Source: Paratinospora sagittata
Lineage: Eukaryota > Streptophyta > Magnoliopsida > Ranunculales > Menispermaceae
Direction of reading: 5' to 3'
NCBI GenBank assembly: GCA_035771175.1
Contig: CM069595.1
Coordinates: 2,521,056-2,585,055, forward strand
DNA length: 64,000 nucleotides
Under the pieces are notes generated by a model. The model saw only the letters and a program-made list of their open reading frames with translations. It did no database searches and was not told the origin of the DNA. The position numbers and the translations under genes are program-made. The number at the start of each line of letters is the position of its first letter. The stretch's first letter is position 1. Below are positions 10,132 to 22,511 of the stretch, one piece after another.

Positions 10132-11457
10132 AATCCACTATTTATAGTAGATTTCAAGCTACTGGTTAAAGTTGATTCTGTAGTTCATTTATATACTCAT
10201 GCAAGTTGTTGTATTAAATGGTCTTATGAGTTCCTGTCATGTTAGTTTAGATCACACAAATCCATGATATCTGATCTAAATATCATAAGGTAGCCAGGAT
10301 TGAAGTTGCTTCTTTTTGAAAAAAGAGATTAGGTGAGAAGTGGAATCTATGATCTAATAGCTTGCTTTTTCACGCATCAGACCAACTTCAATGATTTGCA
10401 ACTTTGCTTATTAGTGTCTCTCTGTATTTTATAGAGATTTCTTGAATATGATTTATTTTCCTTTTCCTTGACAATAATAGAGCGTTTAGGTGTTGGACAG
10501 GTACTACTAACTCATAGGTACCAAGTTGTTGGATGTAAATGGCACCAAGTTGCTTGGTGCAAAGTCTCAAAGTCTCCATTGATTCAGACTAATTTAGCTA
10601 CTACTAACTCATAGGTATAGTGATTGAAGAATCTAATTTGAATCATTATAGGTTTAGGGTGTAGCAGTTTCATCACCCTAAACCCTAATTATATACAATA
10701 AATTAAAACTCAAAGGAAAGTGTCCCGTGTCTGTTGTGAGATCAAGAGTCAAATCTTGAGAGTTAAAAAAATTAAGAGGAAATATGATCAGGGTTAGCTT
10801 TGAGAACCATTAATGAGGCCAAAAATGATCACAGACATTTTGATCAGATTTGACCACAGACAAAAGCAGGTAACTGTATTGTAATCCAAGAGCAGAAATT
10901 TAGGGCTGTGAGAAGATTAGATTACAATGATAATAACAAACAATGGAAGAAGAAGAAAAAAGGAGAAATGAGGCCTTAGGGTTATACTTATTTGGAGGAA
11001 CAGTTGTGACAATAAGCATGTATTTTGAAGAAAAAAAGACTGAAAACAGGGCCTTAGCATTAGTTGGGAGAGTCCGTTCAGTATGTTAAAAAGTCACAGA
11101 GGAGAAAGAACTAATTTGAATGGAAATCTTTTCATTCTTCATTCTGTGATCAATTCTTTGGTAATTTCTATTATGCTCTCAACAAGCATTGATCTATGTA
11201 TCATTGATCTAATACGTCAGATACATATACCAAAAGTTTATTAGTTTTAATATGTACTCAAGATATTGATAGTTAATACATGTGTTTTCTCTCAACAATA
11301 ATTATATTGTTTTTTTTTTTCTTCTTAGTTTAATCCCATTGCTTATACACCCAAAAGAGTTTTAAGCAAAGCATAAGTTAGAGGAATTTGGAAGGTGCCT
11401 GTTAACCTAATTTTTGAAAATATGATGGCACTTCACCAAGTTTTACCTTTTTGTTTA
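10132..11457 (+). other. PDR intron 'a' upstream of U2 gene, non-coding
   Basis: This is non-coding sequence also found at 34011-35350, 47399-48590 and (right part) 54595-55283. It holds an 11-bp perfect inverted repeat with telomere-like arms at 10651-10661 and 10674-10684. No exon or ORF of interest is seen. Confidence 0.6.
10651..10684. repeat. Hairpin with telomere-like arms
   Basis: The arms GGTTTAGGGTG and CACCCTAAACC are perfect complements separated by 12 bases. The right arm continues as CCTAA, so CCCTAAACCCTAA (telomere-like) is present. The hairpin is kept at 34537-34570 and 47951-47984. Confidence 0.8.
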
Positions 11458-11532
11458 GTCCCACATCGAAACACAAGGGAGTAGGTACAAATGAATGGAA
11501 TATAAGAATTGATTTATTAAACTTAAATTCTT
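11458..11532 (+). promoter_or_regulatory. U2 snRNA promoter (USE and TATA box)
   Basis: GTCCCACATCG at 11458-11468 is a perfect plant upstream sequence element. TATAAG at 11501-11506 sits 32 bp before the RNA start. The gap of 32 bp between USE and TATA is of the size known for RNA polymerase II plant snRNA genes rather than the shorter gap of polymerase III genes. Confidence 0.88.
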
Positions 11533-11730
11533 ATACCTTTCTCGGCCTTTTGGCTAAGATCAAGTGTAGTATCTGTTCTTATCAGTTTAATATCTGATAC
11601 GTGGGGCATTGCCTCACATGATATTAAATTAATTTTTTTTTGGGGGAGAGTCCATTACAATAGCTTGCTATTGGGGCTCTTATGTGTCGCTCATGCGTTG
11701 CACTACTGCAAGAGCCTGGCACGCCCCTCC
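11533..11730 (+). ncRNA. U2: U2 spliceosomal snRNA (copy 1, apparently intact)
   Basis: The RNA begins ATACCTTTCTCGGCCTTTTG, the U2 5' end, with the stem I sequence. The branch-point recognition sequence GTAGTA is at 11566-11571. Stem IIa (ATCAGTTTAATATCTGAT) and stem IIb (GTGGGGC-ATT-GCCTCAC) are complete. The Sm-site region ATTAATTTTTTTTTGG follows, then stem III (ACAATAGCTTGCTATTG) and stem IV around GCGTTGCACTACTGC. The end near CGCCCCTCCC gives about 197 nt, the normal plant size. U2 pairs with the intron branch site in the spliceosome. It lies in the same orientation as the broken transporter, inside what was its intron, with its own promoter. I did not find a clear plant 3' processing box. 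Confidence 0.92.
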
Positions 11731-13110
11731 CAAATCATGAAATTAAGTTTTCTTGTATTAGTTTTATCTACTCTCTTTTTACAAAGTTGAATAGCTAAAT
11801 ACTGACAGATAAATAATATTTTGTAAATGATTAATTGTGTTGTTAATTTATCATTAATTCTAAATTAATGTTTTAAGATAGTTTTTCTATTTCAAATTGT
11901 AGTTGGTGCGCAGTAACAACTCTGATAACCTTTGAAGAAATTTATAGTTCGTAATAAAGTAGTTTAAGATTGAGAATTGTAGGGCTTTACCCTGGGTTAG
12001 AGGGCGCCCTTCCAAAATATCTCAATGGCAATTATATATATATATATATATATAATCCTTCTACAAACTTCCATACACTTATTAACAGAACTCTTTTTAC
12101 TTACACATATTTGTAGCTTCCACTTCTTTTTCTATTTTTCTTCTTTCTTCCTAAGTTAATTATGGAATTACTAAACTAACACCTTAACATATATATATAT
12201 ATATATACACAATACCATAAAATTTTCTAATTCATCTACATATATATCTATACTATATATAAAGCCAAAACTCTTTAACTTATAGTGTGTTACTTTTATT
12301 ATAAATTCATAAATTAGTCACTACTTTTCAATATAAAACTATCAAATAAAATTATATAAAATATATATATGTATATTTATGGGTAATTTGGTAATATGGT
12401 TTTTTTTTGTAATGTTAATAAATATAAAACTTGTTTTAAAAATTGTCTTTGTTTGCTATTTTTAGCTTGTTTAAGTGCAACGTATATGCCGTAGACTAGT
12501 TATTTTAACCCGTAATGGTCATAGAAAAAAAATGAGTTATTGGAATGAATACTCCAATAATCAAACTTTTTATTTAATTTAGCAGTAATATTATTAATAA
12601 ATTTCCGAATCCTGACTATTATTATTATTATTATTGTTTAATAATAATAATAATAATTGAGCATAAATGGTCAATAATTAATCTCAAATATTTAATAAGC
12701 CTAAGTTGCATCTCTGAAGTATATCCTAACCAGTGAAAATTTAGAATTATAAAGGGAGTTGTAGGGCTTTACCCTGATCTCTCCCTATCCCCAATGTTTA
12801 CAGGAAAGGGGGAGTTATGTCTATGAGCCTTTTTTGAGACCTCCAACCACCAGTGAAGATTTGAAGAAACTCATTAGATTTCCTTTCTTTCTTTTACTTC
12901 CTTCTTTTTCTTAGTTTAATTCCATTTCTTACGTACATAAAATGGTTTAAGCATGAGTTATAGGTATGTTGCCATTGGCATAATTTTGATTATAGTTAAG
13001 TGCCAAACACTGTTGAGTTTTTCCCTTTCTTTGGGAAGGGCGAAGAAGTCTAGAAGATAAAAATATTGTTCAAATGCAATATGTCGTGGGGAGTTTCGCC
13101 TTTTTATTTA
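11731..13110 (+). other. AT-rich non-coding spacer between U2 copies
   Basis: This is the former transporter intron. (TA)n tracts lie at about 12036-12054 and 12191-12208. An ATT-run faces an AAT-run at about 12617-12657, which can form a hairpin. A phrase GTAGGGCTTTACCCT occurs at about 11979 and 12760. No gene is seen. Most of it aligns with 35625-36740 and about 37800-38080. Confidence 0.5.
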
Positions 13111-13224
13111 GTCCCACATCAAGAAAATAGGAAAGTGGGTATATATGAATAGAAAATAATAGTTGGTTTTTTGCAAAATCATTACTCATACCTTTCTCAG
13201 CCTTTTGGCTAAGATCAAGTGTAG
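13111..13224 (+). pseudogene. U2 snRNA 5' stub with promoter, truncated
   Basis: A USE-like GTCCCACATCA is at 13111-13121, followed at 13188 by the U2 5' end ATACCTTTCTCAGCC. It has one change in stem I (CTCAGC for CTCGGC). After GTGTAG at 13219-13224 the sequence switches to transporter intron matching 9670 onward. The RNA is cut just at the branch-recognition site and cannot be functional. Confidence 0.85.
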
Positions 13225-13911
13225 AGAAGGGGGAGGAAGATAAATTCATAAATTCGACTGGATGACCATAATCAGAACTACTGCAATCCCTTTGAAGCAA
13301 TATAGAAAAATTGCAAGGTTTAGGAAAATCTCTCTGTGGAAGAATCATAATATTCTAACCATGTTAACTATGGGCATTGACATGTTGTACACCTGGTGGA
13401 TCAAGCTGTAGGTTGGGTCCTTCCTACTCATGCACCTATAGCAAATTGGTTGAACATTCAATAGGTGTAATTGACATTGTAAACTGGACTTCTTCTTTCT
13501 TTAAAAATGTTGGAAGTTGATATAGTCCATGCCAATGCCAATTATCGTTTTCATTCCCTGGTATTATTTAGGACTTGAATCATTCAAAAGGTTCATGAAG
13601 TGTAGGAATTATCATATTCAAAGCTCATTGGTATGGCCAAGCCAAACATTTCTTTAAGGATCAAATTTTGTCATACATGCAACTGGTAGCTCTATTTGCT
13701 TACTCAAAATATTTTCTTTAAGCAATCAAATGTTTAATATTAAAGACATATGCTTGCTTAAACCAAATATTGGACTCTGGTGGCTTTATTTTTATTTAAC
13801 GACAATCTTGTTTTGTTTCTGCTCAAAAAAAATAAAAAAATAAAAATTCAATGACATAGGATTCAATACAAATAAGATTTGATTATTTACTGAGTGTAGC
13901 ATTTCTTGCAG
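13225..13911 (+). pseudogene. Scrambled PDR intron and exon pieces
   Basis: The stretch 13225-13520 matches transporter intron 9670-9960. At about 13521-13546 a 26-bp piece of the first-membrane-domain exon (cf. 9383-9408) is inserted. From about 13547 to 13911 there is non-coding sequence not seen in other copies, probably the intron before the second ATPase domain end. The pieces are joined out of order, showing several breakage events. Confidence 0.65.
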
Positions 13912-16158
13912 TTGATTCTTATGAAAACAGGAGGACATATCATCTACTCTGGACCACTGGGTCTGCGTTCCGGCTGAATTATTGAGTATCTGGAGGTAAA
14001 GTCATCATAGGACCTGAAATAAACATGAATCAAGGAAATAAGTACTGTGACATAGAAATGGTTGATCTCATATTATGATAAAAAAAAAAAAAAAAAAGCT
14101 GGTAAGTTTTTTTTTTTCTGTTTTTCTATGTTCATCTGGCAGGGTATCCCTGGGGTACCAAGGATTAAAGATGGCTATAATCCAGCAACATGGATGCTAG
14201 AAGTTACTTCTACATCAACTGAAGCAGAGCTTGGTGTAGATTTTACTAAAATATACAGGGAATCCACTCAGTATATGTGAGCACAAATACTTCGCTGTTA
14301 TAATTTTCTGGAAATGTGCAGTCGAATTAATAGAACTCTCTATCATGATTGCTACTATAGATATAGTCATTTGAAACATGAATGCAGCCACAAGTTCTTA
14401 TCTTAGAGGTTATTAAGTTTTACTGAATAGGATAGAAAGGTTACCAATGCTTGTTTCTGCCATGGTAGGATCAAGATTATGGACCTAATCTATGACATTT
14501 TCTCACGAAGTGGATTCTATCAAGATCCGAACTATGCATTTTGTGTTTATCTTGCATCAATTATTTGCTACTGTGAATGGTATGGTGCTGGATACTTGGC
14601 ATTATCTTAATTTAGCTCATGGAAAATCCTTGTTTTTCCTTTTGTGTGCAGGCATGCAAAAGAGCTTGTTAAGCAATTTTGTTCGCCCCCTCCAGGTTCC
14701 AAAGACTTGTGTTTTCCTACTCCTTTTCCACAGAATGGTTGGGAACAGTTCAAGGCATTTCTATGGAAACAACACTTATCCTACTGGAGATGTCTTGCTT
14801 ACAACTTAACACGCGCGCTCTTCTTGGTCGGTTCATCTTTGCTGTTTGGAGTAGTGTTTTGGAAGAAAGGGAATAAAATGTAATTCTTCAGTGACCATAC
14901 ATCGGATTTTAAGATCTGACATGAATTCAGGATGTATGAATTTCTTCAAGTGCTAACATGATCATCTGTTTCTGGTTTTGTAGAAACAACCAACAGGACC
15001 TGTTCGATATGTTTGGATCAATGTTCACTGCTGTGATCTTCTTCGGCATAAACAACTGCTCATCAGTCGTACCATTTGTTGCAACTGAGCGCACTGTTTT
15101 ATACCGTGAAAAATTTGCAGGAATGTACTCTTCTTTGGCCTATTCATTAGCACAGGTTAATTCCTCTTCTGAAAATCCATGGAGTTAACTTAGTTTGACT
15201 CAATTTTTTATTCTAAAATAAGCTTGTTTTAGTCCCTTGGGGAGCTGAATCTAACTATAACTGTCTGTTTTTGATAGACCTAACAGTCTAATCAGTTTTG
15301 TTGTGCTATTATTGTTTTAGTATTTTCCACTAATCTGATTTCGATTTCTTAGGTGACAATCGAGATTCCTTACTCCTTTATCCTGGCAATTTTGTTTGTG
15401 ATCATTATGTATCCAATGGTTGGGTACTACCAATCTGCCTATAAGATCTTCTGGGCCTTCTTTGCCATGTTTTCTACACTACTCTACTTCAACTACCTTG
15501 GGATGCTGCTTGTATCACTGACACCAAATTCTCAAGCTGCTACAATATTAGCGGGTTACTTCTACAACACACTCAATCTATTCTCAGGGTTCTCGATACC
15601 AGGGCCGGTAAGCCATCCTTTACAGTAAGCCATTCAATATCACAAGTACTGAATTTGTACCTGTTGGGTACCAATGTTTTATAACGTTAGCAGGGTATAT
15701 ATTCAGAGATTCAAAGTCACTGCATTTACCTTCATTGAATTTAATTTTTGTGCATATGCATAGAACTTGTTATTCATTTTAAGGCCTGGAAGAGCTACCA
15801 ATATTGCTTAAATTGATTGAACTGGGATTGTTGATCATGAAATGAGATGAAGTTTTAGTTGATGCTCTGATCTGGGTATGTTTTATTGCAGCAAATTCCC
15901 AAGTGGTGGCTCTGGTTTTATTACTTATCCCCGACTTCGTGGACTCTCAAGGCGCTACTTACCTCGCAATATGGAGATCTTGAAAAGGAGATTTTGGTGT
16001 TTGGCAAAACAAAGACCATTGGTTCATTTTTAAGAGATTATTTTGGGTTTCACCATGATCATTTAGGCTTTGTGGCCATTGTTCTTATTGCATATCCTAT
16101 TGCCTTTGCTTTTCTTTTTGCCTGTTGTATCGATAAACTGAACTTTCAGAGGAGATGA
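13912..16158 (+). pseudogene. PDR-type ABC transporter pseudogene, end of NBD2 and second membrane domain (copy A2)
   Basis: The exons are 13912-13995 (LILMKTGGHIIYSGPLG, end of the second ATPase domain), 14143-14276 (GYNPATWMLEVTS), 14652-14879, 14984-15155, 15353-15607 and 15892-16158. The splice sites join cleanly, for example 14276 to 14652 gives QYMHAKELVK. A TGA lies inside the first exon (after GPLGLRSG, at about 13975), so the frame is closed. Everything upstream of 13912 is rearranged, and Walker A and signature of NBD2 are absent. From 14652 on the exons are open to the normal C-terminus NFQRR. It is the only copy in the window that keeps any NBD2 sequence. Confidence 0.85.
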
Positions 16159-16585
16159 TCGATGCTGTAAGTAATATTTATATCTGTGCATGATCATTAT
16201 TTTAATGAATAATCAATGATTTTGATGGAAATGAAGGATTTAATGATGTTTTTTAAGTTAATTAATTAGCCTAGCTAGCTTGTAACGCGCGCTAGTGAAA
16301 ATATGTAGAGTATATATAGTTTATGATTGGATGAGTTGGAGCTGATCACGGCAATTCAGAATCTCTCTTCAAATTACAATCGAAGTACATTTAGTACAGC
16401 TGGGCAGTGGATTATTGCAAGGAAGAAGAGAGAGCGAGAAAGACAGTGAGCTTTTTTTAATACGAAAGAGATTATTGTAAGGAAGAAGAGAGAGCGAGCG
16501 AGAAACAGAGAGAGAGAGAGAGAGAGAGAGTGATAGAAAAAGCAATCAGTTAATAAGGAAGAAAGAGATTATTGTAAGGAAGAAG
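16159..16585 (+). other. Transporter 3' flank and GA-rich MADS leader (second copy)
   Basis: This is nearly identical to 1565-1998, including a (GA)n run at about 16507-16530. No gene lies in it. Confidence 0.5.
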
Positions 16586-17455
16586 ATGGTGCGTGAAAGA
16601 AAATCAATAGGAAATATAATAAAGACATGGGAAATAATATTACAGAAAACAAGATTAACAAGATTCAGAGAGTGATGATGAAGAAGAATTAGGCCGGGAA
16701 CAGGAAGGAAGGGTTGAAGAAAAAGTTACATGAACTTACAACCTTATGCCACATTCAAGCTTTCATGATTTGTCTTGAATCATCATCGTCAACATCTGAC
16801 GCTAATGGCATTGATGGTCAGGTGGTGGCCGTGGATGCGTGGCCTGAAGAACCTAAGGAACATTATCCCATCATACAAAGGTACATGCAGACGAGGAAGG
16901 AAGGAAGGGAGAGAAACATAGTTCTATTACTAATATCTCGACAACCTTGAATAATAACGTCATTCAGCATTAGAGTAGTATTAAAAGATCATCAATAAGA
17001 AGTAGTATTATCGAGGAATGGTACTAGCAGTCGTGATCATGGTGGAATGGTATCATGTAGATGAGGGTCATCAACTTGGAACTCATCATCTGCAAGTATT
17101 ACTAGATTTGGGACATTGGAGGATGTTGTTAACATGGCAGGAAATGTAGGGTTTAATAAAAAACAAAGTGTTTATAATTGCTTTGTTGTTGCTGCTGGAG
17201 GTTATTTTCCTGACGATCATTAACAGCTAATGTTGAATCCCGTGATGGGTTGTAATATGAATCATCATCTTCGTCATTATGATCAACTTGAAGAATCACA
17301 ATCACTTGATCAAACTATTTTTCCATCTATTTTTCCGTCTTCATCGTCAACTTTGTTGTTGCTTCCTCCTCCAGTAAATGATGTGCAGCTTGTCTCAATA
17401 TTTTTGATATTTCAACCACCTCACTACAAGGAATATTGGGAGTTTCTTCTTTTGA
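16586..17455 (+). pseudogene. AGL80-like MADS-box pseudogene (copy in block A2)
   Basis: It has the same structure as the copy at 1999-2868: one-base loss after the start, missing coiled-coil segment, and C-terminal homology to TGA at 17453. It has further damage of its own. The codon after KKN in the MADS domain is TAG (about 16689), and TGG codons in the C-terminal half became stops (ATGTAGATGAGGG near 17055). Clearly non-functional. Confidence 0.85.
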
Positions 17456-17925
17456 TCAAGTCTTCACGCTTATTCATCTACTTGGCGCGCGACATATTAA
17501 TTAATTAATGGTCTCTAACTTTTCATTGATTAATCACCGTTGTTATCAATTTACATGAACTTGTAACTTTCTTTTCTAGTTAATTAATTTTTTATGGGGA
17601 AAATTAATTGATTAATTGTGCTCATACTTTTAATTAGCAAGTATATTAGGGTTTATCCCCATTTTTATAAAAATACATATACCTGTATCATATGAGGATT
17701 TTTGTTTCTTTGATGTAATGTAATAAATTTTCATATTCATGTGTTGATATTCTATATTCATGATGTTTGGTACATAAATTTTCTTTAATGAAATGTAATA
17801 AATTTTCATTTTCATATTGAGTTTTAGAAAACAACCTCTTATCTTAAAAAGTATAATTGCACAAAATAGGCCCAAAAAGTAGTTTAACCCTTCCTCGAGA
17901 CTAGGAGTATATTTTTGTGGATATG
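17456..17925 (+). other. MADS 3' flank with SINE-like relic, target of the LTR insertion
   Basis: Non-coding, equal to 2869-3335. It ends in the target sequence ATATG (17921-17925) of the LTR element that follows. The host sequence resumes at 20546. Confidence 0.5.
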
Positions 17926-20545
17926 TGTAATACCCCGTAAATTTAATTAAATACATACGTTGAAGTATGCGTATATCGAGATGTATAATACATGTATTTT
18001 ATACGTATGAGCTAAATATATGCGTGATAATACACGTATTTGATACGTATGAACTAAATATACGCTGGATAATACACGTATTTTACGTAGGAGCCCAATA
18101 TACGTGTGTATGTACAGAAAGAAGATGATACATATGGGATCACCCTATATGAGTGCTTACAAGTTAAAAATTAGAGTTGACTTAAATTGATTAATGTATG
18201 AGGTTGGTTAATTAAATATGTGGATTAGAGTATGATTTAATGACTTAAAGAATAGTATGATTTAATGTGTGTGTATATGAATACATGTGAAATAAGTGAA
18301 TTATTAAATAGTGTAGATTGAAATCGAATTATTAAATGACTTATATAAATGAGATGAGTTGAATTGAATGGAATTTGATGGAGGAGTTGGTTATTAAGGG
18401 GAGCCTAGGTGTATTGGATCATTTTTATATAAAATATCTTTTCTTTCTTTTCTAAGCTCTCTCCACGTGTAAAAGAGGAAGGATAAAAAAATAAAAAAAT
18501 AAAAATCAAATAGAAATCAAAAGAAGAAGGAAAGGAAGTTGCAGAACGAGAAGAAGAAGAACTGAAACGAGAGAAAGGAAGAACGGAAGGGAGAAACGCG
18601 GGATTCGCGTCAAATTCGGCCTTGCGGTAAGTGATTTTCACTCTCTTTTTTCGTAAAATTACTATCTAAGCTATTCTAGCGGAGAAATTTTGACTGTGGG
18701 AGCCATTTTGCGGCGTTTTGATAAATTGGGGTTTTGACCCAACGCGAATAAAAATCCTCTAAAAAGGTAGAAAAAAGCTCTCTGGACTGTCAGGACCCCG
18801 AATATATGGTTAGATTGCATTTCATAATTTTTGGAGACCGTTTGACAATTTTAATACAATTTACATCTTTTGGGGATTCACAGTGCATAGTGAATAGTCA
18901 CAGTGAATAGCGCACAGTGCATAGTGAATAGTGAACATCTATCAGTAATGTGAATAGTACTGTGCACAGTGATGTGAACCCAATGAAACCCCGGTTTGAG
19001 ATCATAGAATCGTGAAGAACTGAATTCCGGACGTTGGAACATGATATTTGGATATGCTTTGATCGTTTTAATAACTAAGGATATGGTGTCGTGAAAATAC
19101 GATTTGGACATCTATTTTCACTGTTCTTTCTTGTGGAAATATCTAGATTGACCACAGAAACGATTTAGTAATTTCTTCAACTGCTTATGAGTCCTAAATG
19201 GATTTATTGTGATTTGAAGTGAGTTGAGAAATTAAAAATGTAAATAGATATGAATACATAAAATTGAATTATGGAGTGATTGTGACAGGTTAAATTAGTT
19301 GGACTCGAAAGCGATGATGATTGAGTTTAAGTTGAACGTGTTGTACTGTGAGTATAGTTTTCTTGATTTGGTTCTTGTGTAACACCCCATTTAAATACAT
19401 ATGTTAACGTACACGTATAACGAGATGTATACTACACGTATTTTGTAACTTTTGGGTATTATTGTGAGAGTACGAGAAGGCTTACAGTGTATTGTATACT
19501 GTATACGGGTATGTACAGTGTATAGTACATTGTGCCGGTCATGACGTCAGCCTACGTCAGGGGCGTCGTGACATCTTGTATGACATTATACGCATATAAA
19601 ATGTTTGATTGTATGCATGGTATATATATATATATATATACTGCATTGAGTTTTATGGATCATGCAAACTGATTTTAGCAATTGAAGTTTGTAATGATGA
19701 GACTTTGCGAATCCTCATTATCATTTCGTTAGGAATTAGACCCAGATGAGGTTTTGCGAGTCCTCATTATCAGTAGGTCTGTCCTAACAAGGGTTGCGAT
19801 CCTTGAAATGACTATGAATTGGGTAATGAGAGGCTGTGTCTACCTTGTACGGCCATACAAGGGTGAGACTCGCTTTCTTGCCTTGCGGAGGAGGGAGATT
19901 GTGCATTGTGGTATTGAAAATCATGTAATTTATGTTGTTGACATGTATAATATATTCGTTGAATGATACATGTGTTGAATAAGTGTTTGAAATGATTTTA
20001 AATGTGATATTTCTCTAAATGTATATAATTGTCATCTCAAGAACTATATTCACTGAGCTGTTGTTTGCTCACCTCATTTCCTCTAATATTTCAGGTATTG
20101 AGTCGAAGGGAAAAAACACATCCGTGAGTGAAATCACGTGAGCTTTCGTCTAGTATATGTATGTACGCTTGGAGGAAATAACTTATTTTGTTATTTTGAT
20201 ATGTATATTTATCACACACTATATATATATATGTGTATCACCTAGATGGGTTACGTGGTAAGATTATATAATGTTTGGGATGATGGAATGAGATGATCAT
20301 AGATATTTATCAGGTGAGAATTTAATTTGTGGAATGAATGGAATAAATGTGAGTGGAATGATCATCTATATATATTTGATTTGATTTGACGTGTAGTATA
20401 TTAAAAAGAAGAAGAAAAAAATTCCTGTAAATTTTGGGAATGATTGTGAGACTACGTGAAGGCTGACAGTGTATTATATACTGTATATGGGTATGTACAG
20501 TGTACAATATACTGTGTCGGTCATGACGTAAGGGGCATCGTGACA
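17926..20545. mobile_element. LTR-type retroelement remnant, about 2.6 kb, with 5-bp target duplication
   Basis: The element starts TGTAATACCCCGTAA and ends GTGACA, giving TG...CA termini. It is flanked by ATATG at 17921-17925 and 20546-20550. The flanking host sequence is uninterrupted in the sister copies at 3340 and 25905, which proves an insertion. Inside, a second LTR-like start (TGTAACACCCC) lies at 19378. The segment 19448-19571 is matched by 20430-20545, both ending in GTGACA. No gag or pol coding is seen. It is therefore a solo LTR with an internal duplication, or a non-autonomous element with short LTRs. TGTAATACCCC starts are common in plant Ty3-type LTRs, so that assignment is an inference. 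Confidence 0.72.
18885..18972. repeat. Short CAGTG / ATAGTGAATAG repeats within the LTR element
   Basis: Variants of CACAGTG(C/A)ATAGTGAATAG recur several times in about 90 bp, some reading as short inverted units. They lie inside the LTR-type element. Confidence 0.6.
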
Positions 20546-20793
20546 ATATGTGTTGGTTCGCAAAGACGCGTACAGTATGGTGCAGCTGTACAATTTTTTT
20601 TTTAGTTTTTTTTCATTTTTTTCTTAATATAAAGGAAGGACGAATGGAAGTCTATCCTTCCTTAATATGTGTGCAGTTACAATTTACGTAACTGCAAGCC
20701 ATTAAATTATAATTTATAAAAATAAATTTAAATAAAATTATATTTTCAATAAACTATGAAGTATATATATATTTTTTCAATTTCTATGACATT

Positions 20794-20833
<40 letters not shown>

Positions 20834-21290
20834 TAATTTATCAAAGTATATAGGGAATTAAAAGGCATTTTACTATTATGAGAAAATTAAATATATCACA
20901 ATAACTTGTATTTTTGTGAGAATGGTGAATTTCTTTTTGAGTGCATTTTTGCAAATGGTCCGCAACGTGCGATGTTGCTTGGCATAGTCTTTTTTTTTTT
21001 CTTTTAATACAAAAGAAGGATAGATGGATGGACTTGCTTTATTCTTTAACATGAGTACAGTCATATAAATTGTAACTGTACACTGTTAAGTTATAATTAA
21101 TAAAAAAAAATTAATAAAATTATATAGTAAAAATATATTTTTTATTATTTATAAATAAATATATAAATCATATTTTATGCATTAATACACTGGAAAAATA
21201 TGTGGAGCTCAATTTAAAAAAAAATTGTAAAATAATAACACATTTATCTCATTTTTAAGCTTTTATTTATTATTAAACATAATATAATGA

Positions 21291-21327
<37 letters not shown>

Positions 21328-22511
21328 TTTTTATAGATATTTGTATGGAAAGATTAATTACATTAAGACAACTTGTATTTTTTTTTATCCTTAAGTTTCA
21401 CCACAGATATCACTCCAACCGAACTCGTGAACACCCCTCCTCGAGACCTTGCCACGCGCAGAAAAGTTTCGTGCACTAGACTCAACTTCAAGATAGAAAT
21501 ATGCCAAAAAAAAAAAAAAAACACTTCAAGGTAGAATAAATAATACATTGAAAGCTATATTTTCTTTTTTATTTTATTTTTGGACCAACATATGCTTTTG
21601 ACTTCAAAATTTGCATTGACCATCATCATCGGTTTAAACACACTAGGAGCTCTAAGACGACCAATCCTATGCTCTTGACTCCGTTTTACTACACATAACA
21701 ATCAACTAAACCGAACCACGTAGTCGTGTTACTAATCCACCTCACAGCTCAATCTGAAACGTCAAAATAGAAAGTTTGTGTCCCAAAGGAAGCCGGAAGC
21801 GTCCTTCTTCCAAGGAAAATTTTACAAACTATCCTCTTAGAATTTTAAGAAATGAAAAATAGCTTATCTCATAATTTTCTATACCCATAATATTGTTTAA
21901 GTATGTAAAAAGACAAAAATACTCTCTTACTAAATAAAACCAACTAATGCTATTCATTTATTGGTCTTCCTCTCATTTAAACTTTAGGTTGTTTGAATAA
22001 ACCAAAAAAAAAAAAAAAAACTACCGAAAATGGAAAGATTTGAAGGTAGCGTATAATCCTTCTTCAATTTCTTACAATCAGGAAGAAGATTTGGAGACTA
22101 ATAAGACGGGGAAATTACACTGCTGGCCAGTGGATTATGACCTGGCAAAGAAGATTTGGAGACTAATAAGAAGGGAAGTGCAACACGTGCTCAGTCCTTT
22201 ATATTTAATACTTGATATTTTTTTAGCACGAATTCTCTTTTTATTTTCTTGTATATATGTAAGACTAATTTAATTAAAACTCTAAAACACCTAAAACACA
22301 GGAGACTGGGAGTTTTGAGGTTCTCAGGAGTTTTGAGTCAGGGGTACTCTCACTTCCATATACAAATACAAATCTGATTTGGAAAGGTTGAACAAGAAAG
22401 TTATATATATGACCAAGAACTTAATATTTCGATCAGAGCATAGATCAGCGAGAGTGGTTTGAGTGATAGAAGAGGAAACGTATAGCTTAATATTTACGAT
22501 CAGATTTAGCG
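20546..22511 (+). other. A-block flank and orphan MADS promoter block
   Basis: The A-block flank resumes here after the LTR element. It aligns with 3335-5273 and has (TA)n at about 20800-20826, (AAT)n at 21294-21325 and a G-box at 22184-22189. Unlike at 5357, no MADS coding region follows: the leader is cut at AGAGG (22512-22516) and continues as transporter intron. The promoter block is therefore orphaned. Confidence 0.6.

Noticed and set aside
10674..10692. Interstitial telomere repeat
   Set aside because: Only about two units of CCCTAAA are present. It is better described as a hairpin arm.
7268..16158. One complete PDR gene formed from copies B1 and A2 together
   Set aside because: Between them lie exon-in-exon fusion, a U2 stub, scrambled pieces, several stops and no Walker A of either ATPase domain. 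No splice pattern gives a transporter.
19754..19966. 70-codon frame inside the LTR-type element
   Set aside because: No gag or pol similarity is visible, and it lies in a non-coding terminal-repeat-like region.
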